Positions 34,955 to 43,963 are shown, numbered from the stretch's first letter. The stretch is 44,601 nt of DNA from an uncultured PS1 clade bacterium (GCA_902624095.1 CACNWB010000015.1:1-44601); one strand, 5' to 3'. The notes: generated from the letters alone by a model not told the origin. Numbers and translations: made by a program.

Positions 34955-35588
34955 TTCCTTTCCTGCGCGTCAAGTTGAGGATATGAGCCAGCGCAGCCAT
35001 TAAGAAAATAAAAAGCGCGATCCAAATTCGAGGCGATAACAGCGCCCCACCAATAGATTGTGCAGGGATAGCAAAAGTCGAAGCTATCGCCGCACGCTTA
35101 TATATATGGATGTCATTAAAATCCTCCTCGGTCGCCAACATCAGAAGGTCGCGCCGGCTTCGATAGCGCATTAAGTTTGCAATATCCCAGCCGGGATTTG
35201 CCGCTACACCCCACGCCTCAATATAGCCCGACAGTGTAAGGGCAGAAAATGCTGGATATCCACCCCGGGCAAGAATTTTGACTGCAAAGGGTCGGAAATA
35301 GCTCTGCACCAGCTCGCGCGCATCGACCTTTGCGCCAGTCTCGGGATGACTTGCGGGGCCCTCAGTAAACCCGACAAGATTAACCATGAAAAACTCACCG
35401 CCATCGTCATCGCGCATAAATATTTCGAAGCGCGCCAGCTGCTCAGAAGAAAGCCCTTTGCTCTGTGCCCGCGCGGTAAAGGTAGCAATCTCGGATTCGG
35501 TCAAGGGGCCCCGCCAGTTTTCGTGCCAGCCCAGAAAAACCAGATAAAAAATAAGAGCTATGCCCCAAATGGTATAACCGCTTCGCAT
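34947..35588 (-). CDS. DUF1330-like membrane protein
   Basis: A 213-residue protein with an N-terminal membrane helix (YTIWGIALIFYLVFLG), a soluble domain and a C-terminal helix (IWIALFIFLMAALAHILNL). The soluble part (FFMVNLVGF, RELVQSYFRPFAVKILARGG, MRYRSRRDLLML, IHIYKRAAI) resembles the ferredoxin-like DUF1330 fold. A longer form from ATG 35642 is possible, but that ATG sits inside the operator and upstream of the predicted transcription start, so ATG 35588 is preferred. First gene of the minus-strand unit with the GST. The function is unknown. Confidence 0.65.
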   Translation of the reverse strand: MRSGYTIWGIALIFYLVFLGWHENWRGPLTESEIATFTARAQSKGLSSEQLARFEIFMRDDDGGEFFMVNLVGFTEGPASHPETGAKVDARELVQSYFRPFAVKILARGGYPAFSALTLSGYIEAWGVAANPGWDIANLMRYRSRRDLLMLATEEDFNDIHIYKRAAIASTFAIPAQSIGGALLSPRIWIALFIFLMAALAHILNLTRRKGND

Positions 35589-35625
35589 TGAAATACCCAG
35601 CGTGACAATTAGAGTGCAAGCCAAG

Positions 35626-35641
35626 AGTTTAGAAATTGACA
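35626..35641 (-). promoter_or_regulatory. Partial view of minus-strand promoter (-10 region) of DUF1330-GST unit
   Basis: Reading the minus strand, TTGACA inside the operator is followed after 17 nt by TAAACT (35626-35631). A start from here would begin near 35619, giving a leader of about 30 nt to ATG 35588. Confidence 0.45.
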
Positions 35642-35657
35642 TTTAATATGTCAATTT
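35633..35657. promoter_or_regulatory. TetR-type operator in divergent promoter (copy 2)
   Basis: Arms AAATTGACAT and ATGTCAATTT, 10 bp each, with a 5-nt spacer. The core is the same as at 32787-32809. It lies 31 nt before the DUF2855 start and covers the -35 elements of both divergent promoters. Confidence 0.78.
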
Positions 35658-35664
35658 TTATTAT
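35636..35664 (+). promoter_or_regulatory. Sigma-70 promoter of the DUF2855-sulfatase-tetR operon
   Basis: TTGACA (35636-35641) and TATTAT (35659-35664) with a 17-nt spacer, facing DUF2855. The -35 is part of the operator's left arm, so repression by occlusion is expected. Confidence 0.65.
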
Positions 35665-35688
35665 CCACGTCTCTACTAGGGGGCTATT

Positions 35689-36819
35689 TTGAAGTATCAA
35701 AGTCACGATTTTATTTTCAATCCGGATGATTTTCGCGATTCAAAATTCGTCTCCGGCGTAAACTACGAGGCCGATGGGCTCGCCGATGGCGAGGTTATTA
35801 TCGAGATTGACAGGCTAGCACTGACGGCCAATACAATTTCCTATGGCATTGCCGGCAAGTCGGGGCTCATTCGGTATCTGGAAAGTTTCCCCGCCCCGCA
35901 AGGCTACGCCCGCATGCCGTTTTGGGGGTTTGGCAATATCGTTGCCTCGGCCCATCCTGAATTGAGCGCTGGCGAGCGGCTTTACGGCTTTTATCCACCA
36001 TCGACCTATCTCCTGACGAAAATGGACAAGGTCAAGCCGACATCGTGCCGCGACATGAGCCCGTGTCGGAAATCAATACCCACTTTTTACAGCGAATATG
36101 CGCGCGTGGCGGCCGAGCCCGGGTATAGCACCGAGTTTGACGATATGCAGAGCCTGTTGCGGCCGGTCATCAGCACCTCGTTTCTCCTGGAAAACTTCAT
36201 CACGCGCCACGAGTTTTACGATGCCCGCAATGTCATCATCACCAGTGCGTCCAGTAAAACCGCCTTCGGTTTCGGACATTTTCTGGTCAATAACCACGCC
36301 AACAGATGCAAGGCCATCGGTCTGACCTCGGCGGGGAACAAGGATTTTGTCGAGAAAATCGCCTGCTACGATCAGGTGCTGACCTATGACGACGTGGAAA
36401 TGCTGCCAAAGGAGCCCAGCGTTTTGTTCGATATGGCCGGCAATAGCACAGTGCGCGGCGCCATTCACGATCATTTGGGCGAACAGATAGCCTATAGCGG
36501 CACGGTGGGCGCGACGCATTGGGAATCTGTTGGTGCGGATGATGCCGCATTACCGGGCCCAAGGCCGGTTTTCTGGTCGGGGCCGGATGAAATTGCGCAT
36601 CTGGAACTAGAAAGCGATGATCCGGCGCAAATGCTGAATTTAATCAGCGCGCGTATGGGCGGTCTGATGCTCGAAGCCTCGCAATGGCTGACTGTAACGC
36701 ATTTCAGTTCGCCGGAAGACATAAAAGCCGCTTATACTGATATGCTAGACAGCAAGATGACAGCCGAACAGGGCATTATTTTCGACCTACGCGGCGTGCG
36801 CGCTAACCTCACGGATTAA
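35689..36819 (+). CDS. DUF2855 family protein
   Basis: A 376-residue protein matching DUF2855: a medium-chain-reductase-like layout with EVIIEIDRLALTANTISYGIAGKSG, PFWGFGNIVASAHPELSAGERLYGFYPPSTYLL, then NVIITSASSKTAFGFGH where a nucleotide-binding loop would be. No metal-binding cysteine pattern is obvious. Enzymatic activity has not been established for the family. The start is TTG at 35689 with AGGGGG upstream; no better start fits. First gene of an operon with a sulfatase (2-nt gap) and tetR. Confidence 0.82.
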   Translation: MKYQSHDFIFNPDDFRDSKFVSGVNYEADGLADGEVIIEIDRLALTANTISYGIAGKSGLIRYLESFPAPQGYARMPFWGFGNIVASAHPELSAGERLYGFYPPSTYLLTKMDKVKPTSCRDMSPCRKSIPTFYSEYARVAAEPGYSTEFDDMQSLLRPVISTSFLLENFITRHEFYDARNVIITSASSKTAFGFGHFLVNNHANRCKAIGLTSAGNKDFVEKIACYDQVLTYDDVEMLPKEPSVLFDMAGNSTVRGAIHDHLGEQIAYSGTVGATHWESVGADDAALPGPRPVFWSGPDEIAHLELESDDPAQMLNLISARMGGLMLEASQWLTVTHFSSPEDIKAAYTDMLDSKMTAEQGIIFDLRGVRANLTD

Positions 36820-36821
36820 AT

Positions 36822-38480
36822 ATGACAAGACGCATGAAAACACTCTCCGCTGTCGCGCTTGTTCTGCTCGGCGCACTAACACTGGCTTATATCAACCGTT
36901 CCAACATCATCATTGCCGCGGTCGGTTTTGCCCAGCGCATGGCTGTTTCGACCGAACCAAACCGGCCGGTGAATTGGGAAGATGGTAGTACTTGGCAGGG
37001 CAATGGCGAAAAGCCTCCTAATATTGTCGTCATTCTGACGGACGATATGGGATTCAACGATGTGAGCACGTATGGCGGTGGGCTGATCGAGACACCGCAT
37101 ATTGATGCGCTTGCAGATGAGGGCGTTTTATTTGCCAATGGTTATGCCGGCAGCGCGGTGTGTTCAACCTCGCGCGCCATGCTTCTGACGGGGCGTTATT
37201 CGACACGCTTTGGGTTTGAATTTACCCCCGCGCCAAATGCTTTTGCCCCGATCCTGCGACAACTAACCCATGTTGATCCGATGCCGCGCAAGTTCCGCTT
37301 TCCCGAAAGCCTAGAAAACACCACGGGCAATGATTTGCCATTTGCGGCGCGCGGCCTGCCGCCAGAAGAAATAACGCTGGCCGAAGAATTGCGAAAAAGC
37401 GGCTATCGCACCTTGCATATCGGCAAATGGCATTTGGGTCGGGACCCGCTTTTGCGTCCCCGGGCGCAAGGGTTTGACGAAAGTCTGATGATGGAGGGTG
37501 GGCTTTATCTGCCTGTCGACAGCCCCGAAGTCGCAAATGCCCGCAATGAGTTTGCTGTTTTGGATAAGGTACAATGGGAGATAATGAGCTACGCCGTCAG
37601 TTTCAACGACAGCAACCGCTTTGAACCCGACAGCTATCTGACCGATTATTTCACCGACGAGGCGGTGAAAGCGATTGCCGCCAATAAAGACCAGCCGTTT
37701 TTCCTCTATCTGGCGCATTGGGGCATTCACACACCTTTACAGGCAACTCGGCAGGATTTTGAAGCTGTCGGGGACAGCTTCCCCAATCACCGCACACGCG
37801 TCTATGCCGGCATGATACGCGCCGTCGACCGAAGTGTCGGTCGTGTCGTGCAGGCACTGAAAGATAACGGAATCGACGAAAATACGTTGATTATTTTCAC
37901 CAGCGATAATGGCGGCGCAAACTATATTGGCATGCCCGACATCAACAAGCCCTATCGCGGCTGGAAGTTGAGCTTTTTTGAAGGCGGCACCCATGTGCCT
38001 TTCGTGATGCGCTGGCCAAATCAGCTGAAGGGCGGCACTACCTATCCGTATGCCATATCGCATCTGGACATTATGCCCACCGCGCTAGGCGCGGCATCAC
38101 AGAGCCCACAGGCCGAATTGATTGACGGGGTCAATCTGCTGCCACATCTGAGTGGGCAGATCACTGCGCCCCCGCACGATATCCTCATTTGGCGCGAGGG
38201 CCATTATCAGGCAATTCTGTCGGATGGCTGGAAAATGCAGCGGAGTGCCAGCCCGGAAATGGTCCGTTTGTTCAATCTCGAGCAAGACCCTTTCGAAAAA
38301 AGCGATCTAAGCGCGGCACGCGGCGATAAAGTGGCCGAGTTGGGCAGATTACTCGACGCTCATAATGATCGCCAGGCCGACCCAATGTGGCCGTCCAATG
38401 TTGAAATTCCCATATGGATCGACAAATCGCTGGGCGATCAACCGACACTTGACGATGATTTCATCTATTGGCCAAACTAA
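36822..38480 (+). CDS. Sulfatase (arylsulfatase-like), membrane-anchored, variant CSTSR motif
   Basis: A 552-residue sulfatase that should hydrolyse sulfate esters. An N-terminal hydrophobic segment (about 8-24) anchors or exports it. Metal-binding Asp74-Asp75 (ILTDDMGFND), the nucleophile Cys114 in VCSTSRAMLLTGR, LHIGKWHLG, HWGIHTPL and FTSDNGGA are present. The modification motif is normally C-x-P-x-R; here the third position is Thr, so formylglycine formation may be less efficient or need a dedicated enzyme. It lies 2 nt after DUF2855 and 10 nt before tetR. Confidence 0.9.
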   Translation: MTRRMKTLSAVALVLLGALTLAYINRSNIIIAAVGFAQRMAVSTEPNRPVNWEDGSTWQGNGEKPPNIVVILTDDMGFNDVSTYGGGLIETPHIDALADEGVLFANGYAGSAVCSTSRAMLLTGRYSTRFGFEFTPAPNAFAPILRQLTHVDPMPRKFRFPESLENTTGNDLPFAARGLPPEEITLAEELRKSGYRTLHIGKWHLGRDPLLRPRAQGFDESLMMEGGLYLPVDSPEVANARNEFAVLDKVQWEIMSYAVSFNDSNRFEPDSYLTDYFTDEAVKAIAANKDQPFFLYLAHWGIHTPLQATRQDFEAVGDSFPNHRTRVYAGMIRAVDRSVGRVVQALKDNGIDENTLIIFTSDNGGANYIGMPDINKPYRGWKLSFFEGGTHVPFVMRWPNQLKGGTTYPYAISHLDIMPTALGAASQSPQAELIDGVNLLPHLSGQITAPPHDILIWREGHYQAILSDGWKMQRSASPEMVRLFNLEQDPFEKSDLSAARGDKVAELGRLLDAHNDRQADPMWPSNVEIPIWIDKSLGDQPTLDDDFIYWPN

Positions 38481-38490
38481 GCAGATCATA

Positions 38491-39078
38491 ATGAATGATG
38501 AAGCACATATAGAAAGTATTGACGGTCGCCGCAAGCGCAGCGCGCGCAGCCGCGCTGCGATTATCACGGCGACGCTGACACTGCTCGAAAATGGAAATTT
38601 GTCACCGACGGCCAAACAAATAGCCGAAGAAGCCGGAGTAGGCCTGCGGTCATTTTTTCGGCATTTCGTGGATATGGACGCACTTTTGGAAGCCGTCGAC
38701 CAGCAGGCACGCCAACATTACGAACATTTGTTTCTTTTGCCCAAGCCCGATGGTGATATTGAGGTACGCTTGTCGGATTATATCGACGTATTGTCGAATG
38801 CCTTTGAGCGCCTTAAGCGGCCTATGCTGAGCACACAGTTCCATATGTGGCAATCAAGGGCGTTGCAAAATAACTGGGCGCGCAATCAACGCCAATTGCG
38901 CAAGCATCTGGAAAAATGGGTGCCTGAACTGCAAACTCTGCCGGAGGCCCGGCGCGAAGCCGTGCATGCAGCGGCATCTTTCGACATATGGCAACGGCTC
39001 CGCCAGCACCAGAGCCTTAGCATCAACGACGCGCGCGAAGCGATGCTGACCCTGATGCTGGGCGTCCTGAACAATTAA
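38491..39078 (+). CDS. TetR-family transcriptional regulator
   Basis: A 195-residue regulator. The N-terminal HTH (about 17-65: SRAAIITATLTLLENG, SPTAKQIAEEAGVGLRSFFRHF) is a typical TetR domain, and the rest is a helical ligand-binding domain. The ATG at 38491 was preferred to a frame running back into the sulfatase. It is the last gene of the operon that begins at the operator at 35633-35657, so autoregulation is the simple reading. The likely sites are the two matching palindromes; the ligand is unknown. Confidence 0.9.
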   Translation: MNDEAHIESIDGRRKRSARSRAAIITATLTLLENGNLSPTAKQIAEEAGVGLRSFFRHFVDMDALLEAVDQQARQHYEHLFLLPKPDGDIEVRLSDYIDVLSNAFERLKRPMLSTQFHMWQSRALQNNWARNQRQLRKHLEKWVPELQTLPEARREAVHAAASFDIWQRLRQHQSLSINDAREAMLTLMLGVLNN

Positions 39079-39105
39079 CCCTAAAACCCATTTTCGTAAT
39101 CCGGC

Positions 39106-40584
39106 CTATTTCCAGCCGCGCGGATTGACGTCCATTTCTGTATTGCGCAAATCCAAAATATTCTTCAGCCGTGACGCCACATCCGGTCGATGGGCTGAGA
39201 CATCATAGGCTTCATCGGAATCCGTCTGCATGTCAAACAACCAAGGCCCATGAGACCCCCAAATTGGAATAAAAACCGGATCGGTTGCGTAAACAATCGG
39301 CTTTCGATCACGATATTTATAGCGCCCTTGGCGTACCGCCATTAATGTGCCGCCACCATAGAAAAATAGTGCTTCATGCGGGCTCGGCCCACCTCGCAAA
39401 GTTTGGCTGATCGACCGCCCGTCCAGCTTACGGTCGCCCGGCGCAATGACACGCAATTCTTCCAGCAAGGTGGGCAGCAGATCAGAGCCCATCACCAGTT
39501 CATCAGACATGGCGGGATTAAGCTGGCGCGGCCAATGGGCCACAAACGGCACATGCACCCCACCCTCAAACGTCTCCCCTTTGCGACCACGGCCAATGCC
39601 GCGCCCTTCCCACCAGGGGCCATTATCGCTGGTGATGACAATCAGCGTATTGTCGAATTTACCGCGTTGTTTGAGCGCAGTGACGATGCGACCAACCGTG
39701 TTATCCAACCCTTGCACTACATCTCCGTAAAGGCCAGCTTTTGAGCGGCCCTGCTCATTTGCTGAAGCAAATAGTGGCACATGTGGAAAATTGTGCGCAA
39801 AATATAAAAACAGAGGTATGTCCGTCGGTGCCTCGGCGATAAATTGCTCTGCTTTTTGAGCGTAAAGGGCATTCAAGTTGGTTTGATCAACAGGGGCAGG
39901 GTAGGCTATTTTCTCCCCCTCACCCGCCACCCCCTCGACGAGGTGAAACGGGGTCATGTCATTGGAATGATAAGTGCCAAAAAACCTATCAAAGCCAAAC
40001 TCTGTCGGGATTGATTTGTCGTGATCGCCTAAGTGCCATTTACCGACCATCGCTGTATGAAACCCTGTCGCCTTCAGCACTTCGGGAATTATGATCTCTT
40101 CGCGTGGCAAACGCACTGGATTGCCGAAAAAGCGATTGACCTGATCTATTGGCGATCCACTTGGAAACGGCACAGCTGTCAGACCATTGCGCGGTGCCAT
40201 GCGACCAGTCAGCATGGCGGCGCGCGAGGGCGAACAAACAGGCGCGGGCGAAAAATAATTCGTCATCACCACGCCGTTTTCGGCCAGCGCGTCCATATAT
40301 GGTGTGCGGATCGAGCGATTGCCAGTAAAGCCAACATCGCCGTAACCCAAATCATCAAACAAAATGACCACAATATCGGGGCTCAGCTCCGACACAGCGC
40401 GCGGCAGAGCGGCTAGATAGGCGTTCTTGCTCGCCAGTTTTTCGTTATTGTCGAGCTGTTCATAGCTCGCCACCGTCGCAAAGACATAAAGGACGAAAAA
40501 TAACGCCCCGCCCATCGGCAACGCCATAACCAGCGCAAGCCAGCGGATCCATGTTTTAAAAAATGCCAAAATCTTCCCCCTCAT
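39106..40584 (-). CDS. Sulfatase (arylsulfatase-like), membrane-anchored, canonical CSPSR
   Basis: A 492-residue sulfatase with an N-terminal membrane segment (about 13-39), metal-binding Asp77-Asp78 (ILFDDLGYGD), nucleophile Cys117 in the standard VCSPSRAAMLTGR, VGKWHLGDHD, HNFPHVPL and TSDNGPWW. It should carry formylglycine and act in the envelope. It lies 9 nt after the GPH transporter gene on the same strand, an apparent two-gene unit. It shares only the family framework with the sulfatase at 36822-38480, so it is not a recent duplicate. Confidence 0.92.
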   Translation of the reverse strand: MRGKILAFFKTWIRWLALVMALPMGGALFFVLYVFATVASYEQLDNNEKLASKNAYLAALPRAVSELSPDIVVILFDDLGYGDVGFTGNRSIRTPYMDALAENGVVMTNYFSPAPVCSPSRAAMLTGRMAPRNGLTAVPFPSGSPIDQVNRFFGNPVRLPREEIIIPEVLKATGFHTAMVGKWHLGDHDKSIPTEFGFDRFFGTYHSNDMTPFHLVEGVAGEGEKIAYPAPVDQTNLNALYAQKAEQFIAEAPTDIPLFLYFAHNFPHVPLFASANEQGRSKAGLYGDVVQGLDNTVGRIVTALKQRGKFDNTLIVITSDNGPWWEGRGIGRGRKGETFEGGVHVPFVAHWPRQLNPAMSDELVMGSDLLPTLLEELRVIAPGDRKLDGRSISQTLRGGPSPHEALFFYGGGTLMAVRQGRYKYRDRKPIVYATDPVFIPIWGSHGPWLFDMQTDSDEAYDVSAHRPDVASRLKNILDLRNTEMDVNPRGWK

Positions 40585-40593
40585 CTCGCTTTA

Positions 40594-41952
40594 TCATGTC
40601 GTGTTCTCCTCGCCCAACTGTTGGACAATATCGGCGTGACGTTGTGGCGACAACGGATAGAAAACCATGCACAGCGCGGAAGCCGCTATCCCTACCAGTG
40701 GCACCAGCACAATTACCAGCCGCAGGCCATCAAGCGTCTCGGGGCTTTGCACCTGCCCCGCCCGATACCCAATTACATCCAGCAAAAATCCAAGCAGCAC
40801 GGCACTCAAGGCCACCGCGCCCTTTTGCGCAAAAGTGACAAGACCAAATATTGTCGCCTCGAGCCGAATGCCGCTTTTCCATTCGCCATATTCCACTGTA
40901 TCGGGAAGCATGCCCCAAAACGTGACCGCAAAAGCGCCGGTGCCAGCGCTGATGGCAACGTAATTCCAAATCACCATTTCGGGGGTGTGCGCCGGATTGA
41001 CCAACAGCGCCAGCAAAGCCAACACAGACACAAAACTGCCTGCCAGCCAGACAAACCGCTTGGAGGTTTTGATGGTGATAAACGTCCAAATCGGAATAAC
41101 AACAAGCCCGGTGGCGGCAAACGCCATAAGCGCTTGCGACCCGGCATTGCGGTCGCCCAGCTGATATTCGAAAAAATACAAAATGGTTTTACCAATCAAT
41201 GTCGTGCCGCAAACCATCAAAAGAATGGAAGCCAGCACGATAAAAAACGGGATATTGCTGCGTAAGGAAGTTAGGCTGTCAACCAGCGATGGCGGCGGCG
41301 CAGCGGCGCGCGCATCATCGGGCTCTTTGCATATATAAAAGCAGACCCAGAAAACCGAACTTGCCAGCCCGCCAGACATCAGGCCGATGAGCAAAAAGGC
41401 GCGCCTTTCATCGCCAAACGCTTCCAGCATGGCGCCGGTCAAAACCACCACGGTAAAACCACCAGCATAGGCAAACAGCATGCGAGCACCAGCCATGCCC
41501 GCGCGGTCATTGGCGTCTTGCGTCAAACGCGCCATCAGCGAGGAATACGGCGTTGACGCCATGGTGAAAAACGTCCGGAAGACAAACTGGCCTGTCAGTG
41601 CTAGCACCGCTATGGTGGTTATCGAAACGTCGCCTGGATGCCAGAAAATCAACAAATAGCTAAAGGCCAGCGGCAGCGGCGTGAACAGCAAATAAGGTCG
41701 GTACCGGCCCCAGCGCGTGCGCGTGCGCTCGGCCACATAGCCCATGGCCGGGTCAGTTACTGCATCCCACAAAGACCCCACAGCATAAATGATGCCAGCC
41801 ATGGCATTGGGCAAGCCCAGCACATCGGTATAGAAATAAAACAGGTACAGGCTGACGCCCTGCCAATAGAGATTAAAGGCAAAGTCACCACTGCCATAGC
41901 CGATTTTTTGCGTCCAGCTAAGGCGCGCGCTACCCATTTCACCTGTGTCCAT
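40594..41952 (-). CDS. GPH-family (MelB-like) MFS transporter
   Basis: A 452-residue permease with about twelve membrane segments. The GPH signature elements KIGYGSGDFAFNLYW, LWDAVTDPAMGYVAERTRTRWGRYRPYLL and DTVEYGEWKSGIRLEATIFGLVTFAQKGA are evident. The family imports glycosides, pentosides and hexuronides with Na+ or H+. The ATG at 41952 has GGGGAG at a long spacing; the ATG at 41937 is an alternative. Its coupling to a sulfatase points to a desulfated sugar or glycoside as cargo. Divergent from the crotonase-FGE unit across 216 nt. Confidence 0.92.
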   Translation of the reverse strand: MDTGEMGSARLSWTQKIGYGSGDFAFNLYWQGVSLYLFYFYTDVLGLPNAMAGIIYAVGSLWDAVTDPAMGYVAERTRTRWGRYRPYLLFTPLPLAFSYLLIFWHPGDVSITTIAVLALTGQFVFRTFFTMASTPYSSLMARLTQDANDRAGMAGARMLFAYAGGFTVVVLTGAMLEAFGDERRAFLLIGLMSGGLASSVFWVCFYICKEPDDARAAAPPPSLVDSLTSLRSNIPFFIVLASILLMVCGTTLIGKTILYFFEYQLGDRNAGSQALMAFAATGLVVIPIWTFITIKTSKRFVWLAGSFVSVLALLALLVNPAHTPEMVIWNYVAISAGTGAFAVTFWGMLPDTVEYGEWKSGIRLEATIFGLVTFAQKGAVALSAVLLGFLLDVIGYRAGQVQSPETLDGLRLVIVLVPLVGIAASALCMVFYPLSPQRHADIVQQLGEENTT

Positions 41953-42168
41953 GGTTTAGCAAACTCCCCGCACGAACCCCCTGCCAGCCATGACCGACTA
42001 CACCAAAACACTATAACATGATGTCGGAGCGTGCCCGCGCGAAAACCAAACCTGCTAATTTCTGCTCCGAACGCCTCACAAATGGCTGAAACGCACGCCC
42101 AAAAACGCTACACTCCAAGGCATATCCTAAAGCCGTATTATTGAGCCCAGACAACCGAGGAAAACTTG

Positions 42169-42954
42169 ATGGAACCGATTACGATAAGCATCGAAAATAG
42201 CGTGGCGACGATTACCAATAATGACCCGCCGTATAATCGCATGACGCTTGAATATATGGACGCGCTGGAAGAAGCGCTTCCCGAACTGGGTGCTGACGAC
42301 AATGTGCGTGCCTTGATTTTTACCGCCGCGGGCGACGAAAATTTTTCTGTTGGCATGAACCTCAAACAGTTGGGCGAAGGGGTTGAAAAAAAAGGCTCCT
42401 TTGATGCGGTTCTCGACCAGCGCTTGCGCGTTTTAAGCATGATAGAAAATTTAGGCAAACCCTCCATCGCCACATTGTTTGGCTATTGTCTAGGTGGTGG
42501 GCTTGAATTGCCACTGGCGTGCCACTTCCGAATTGCGGCGGCGCAGGGTGCTAAAATTGGCCTGCCGGAAATGGATTTGGGAACCGTGCCAGCCTGGGGC
42601 GGCTCGGCGCGCCTGCCGCGCGTTGTTGGTCGCGACGCGGCCATAGATATGATATTGCGCGGCCGCGTGATTGATGCAGATGAAGCTTTGAGAATTGGTT
42701 TGGTTAGCGAAACCTGCCCAGTCGGAGATCTCAAAAAGCGGGCGCAAGAATTAGGCGATGAACTTGCCAAGCAGCCGCGGTTGGCCGTTAAGGGCATGCT
42801 CGACACGCTGGTCGGTTTCGAAACCAAAACCTTGCAGCAGTCGATAGAAGCCGAGCGCGCGGCGGTGCACCTCACGCAAGGCACGCCGGACGCGAGGGAA
42901 GGCATGCTAGCCTTTCTCGAAAAACGCGAACCGAAATTTAACCAGAGCTCATGA
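42169..42954 (+). CDS. Enoyl-CoA hydratase/isomerase family protein
   Basis: A 261-residue crotonase. Both catalytic acids are present (Glu in GGGLELPLACHFR and Glu in IGLPEMDLGTVPAWGG), and the oxyanion segment FSVGMNLKQL is seen, so hydratase activity is plausible. It differs from the crotonase at 23953, which lacks the second acid. ATG 42169 has GAGGA upstream (a TTG at 42166 is adjacent). Its stop overlaps the ATG of the FGE gene by 4 nt (ATGA), which couples their translation although their functions look unrelated. Confidence 0.92.
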   Translation: MEPITISIENSVATITNNDPPYNRMTLEYMDALEEALPELGADDNVRALIFTAAGDENFSVGMNLKQLGEGVEKKGSFDAVLDQRLRVLSMIENLGKPSIATLFGYCLGGGLELPLACHFRIAAAQGAKIGLPEMDLGTVPAWGGSARLPRVVGRDAAIDMILRGRVIDADEALRIGLVSETCPVGDLKKRAQELGDELAKQPRLAVKGMLDTLVGFETKTLQQSIEAERAAVHLTQGTPDAREGMLAFLEKREPKFNQSS

Positions 42955-43904
42955 CGACGCTCATTACAAAGCGTGCGATATTCCATCGTGCCTTCATCGC
43001 GTGTGCCGCTTTTGGTCTGGCTGGCCTTTTGCTGACTGCTTGTGAGCGCGAGGAGGAAGCCGCTCTTGGACAGCCAGAAGAACACGACGAGTGTGAGATT
43101 ACAGGCCAGGCAATGTCCCGCAAAATTACATTGCCTGCCGGCAGCTTTACCATGGGCGCGCACCCTGTCTACGTGGAAGAGGGGCCGCCGCTCATTGTGA
43201 AAGTTCCAGCCTTCGAAATTGATGCAACGGAAGTTACCAATGCCGAATTTGCAGAATTCGTTGAGGCAACCGGTTACATTACGGACGCCGAACGCCCCCA
43301 ACCCGGCTTTGAACAGTCGGGCGGGGTGGTGTTTCGTCCTCCCACACTTGAAAACCCAAGCTGGTGGCATTTTGTGGAAGGAGCAAATTGGCGCACCCCC
43401 GAAGGACCCGAAAACCCCATTGGCAATGCAAAGGCCCGCCCGCATGAGCCTGTGGTGCAGGTGTCTTTTAATGATGCGCGCGCCTATGCCGCTTGGGTCG
43501 GTCGCCGCCTGCCCAACGAGACCGAATGGGAATATGCCGCAAATGCAGGGGCCGGCTCGCAATATCCCTGGGGTGAGGAACGCGCGCCCGGCGGTGTCGA
43601 GATGGCAAATACCTGGCAAGGCGCCTTCCCCATCCAGAACACGCAAGCCGATGGCTATGCCAAGCGGTCGCCGGTCGGCTGTTTTCCGGCCAATGCGTTT
43701 GGTCTCTATGACATGATTGGTAATGTGTGGGAATGGACCGAATCGGTGGCCGCGCAAACCGATTTAGAAATGGTTTATACCATCAAGGGCGGGTCTTTTT
43801 TATGTGCGCCGAATTTTTGTCGACGCTATCGCGCTGCGGCTCGCCAAGCCCAAGAAGCCGGTCTGCCCACCAGCCATATCGGATTTCGCACCGTATCCAA
43901 ATAG
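42951..43904 (+). CDS. Formylglycine-generating enzyme (SUMF1/FGE family), lipoprotein
   Basis: A 317-residue protein with a lipoprotein signal: hydrophobic helix then lipobox LLTAC with Cys31; Glu at +2 suggests outer-membrane sorting. The mature part is an FGE-sulfatase domain: AGSFTMGAHP, FEIDATEVTNAEFAEFVEATGY, RLPNETEWEYAANAG, NVWEWTES and GGSFLCAPNFCRRYRAAARQ. The pair Cys285 and Cys290 matches the copper-binding active-site cysteines of true FGE. It would convert the sulfatase cysteine to formylglycine. Bacterial FGEs usually act in the cytoplasm; a lipid-anchored one is unusual. Two sulfatase genes lie within 6.5 kb. Confidence 0.88.
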   Translation: MTTLITKRAIFHRAFIACAAFGLAGLLLTACEREEEAALGQPEEHDECEITGQAMSRKITLPAGSFTMGAHPVYVEEGPPLIVKVPAFEIDATEVTNAEFAEFVEATGYITDAERPQPGFEQSGGVVFRPPTLENPSWWHFVEGANWRTPEGPENPIGNAKARPHEPVVQVSFNDARAYAAWVGRRLPNETEWEYAANAGAGSQYPWGEERAPGGVEMANTWQGAFPIQNTQADGYAKRSPVGCFPANAFGLYDMIGNVWEWTESVAAQTDLEMVYTIKGGSFLCAPNFCRRYRAAARQAQEAGLPTSHIGFRTVSK

Positions 43905-43963
43905 AGTTTCATTTGCATATGCCTGCAGGCTCGGTTTAACCTCTAAAAAAATGGGAGTAAGCA

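Noticed and set aside
42483-43757. Minus-strand frame of 424 codons
   Set aside because: It lies antisense to the crotonase and FGE genes, which have clear motifs; composition is only their shadow.
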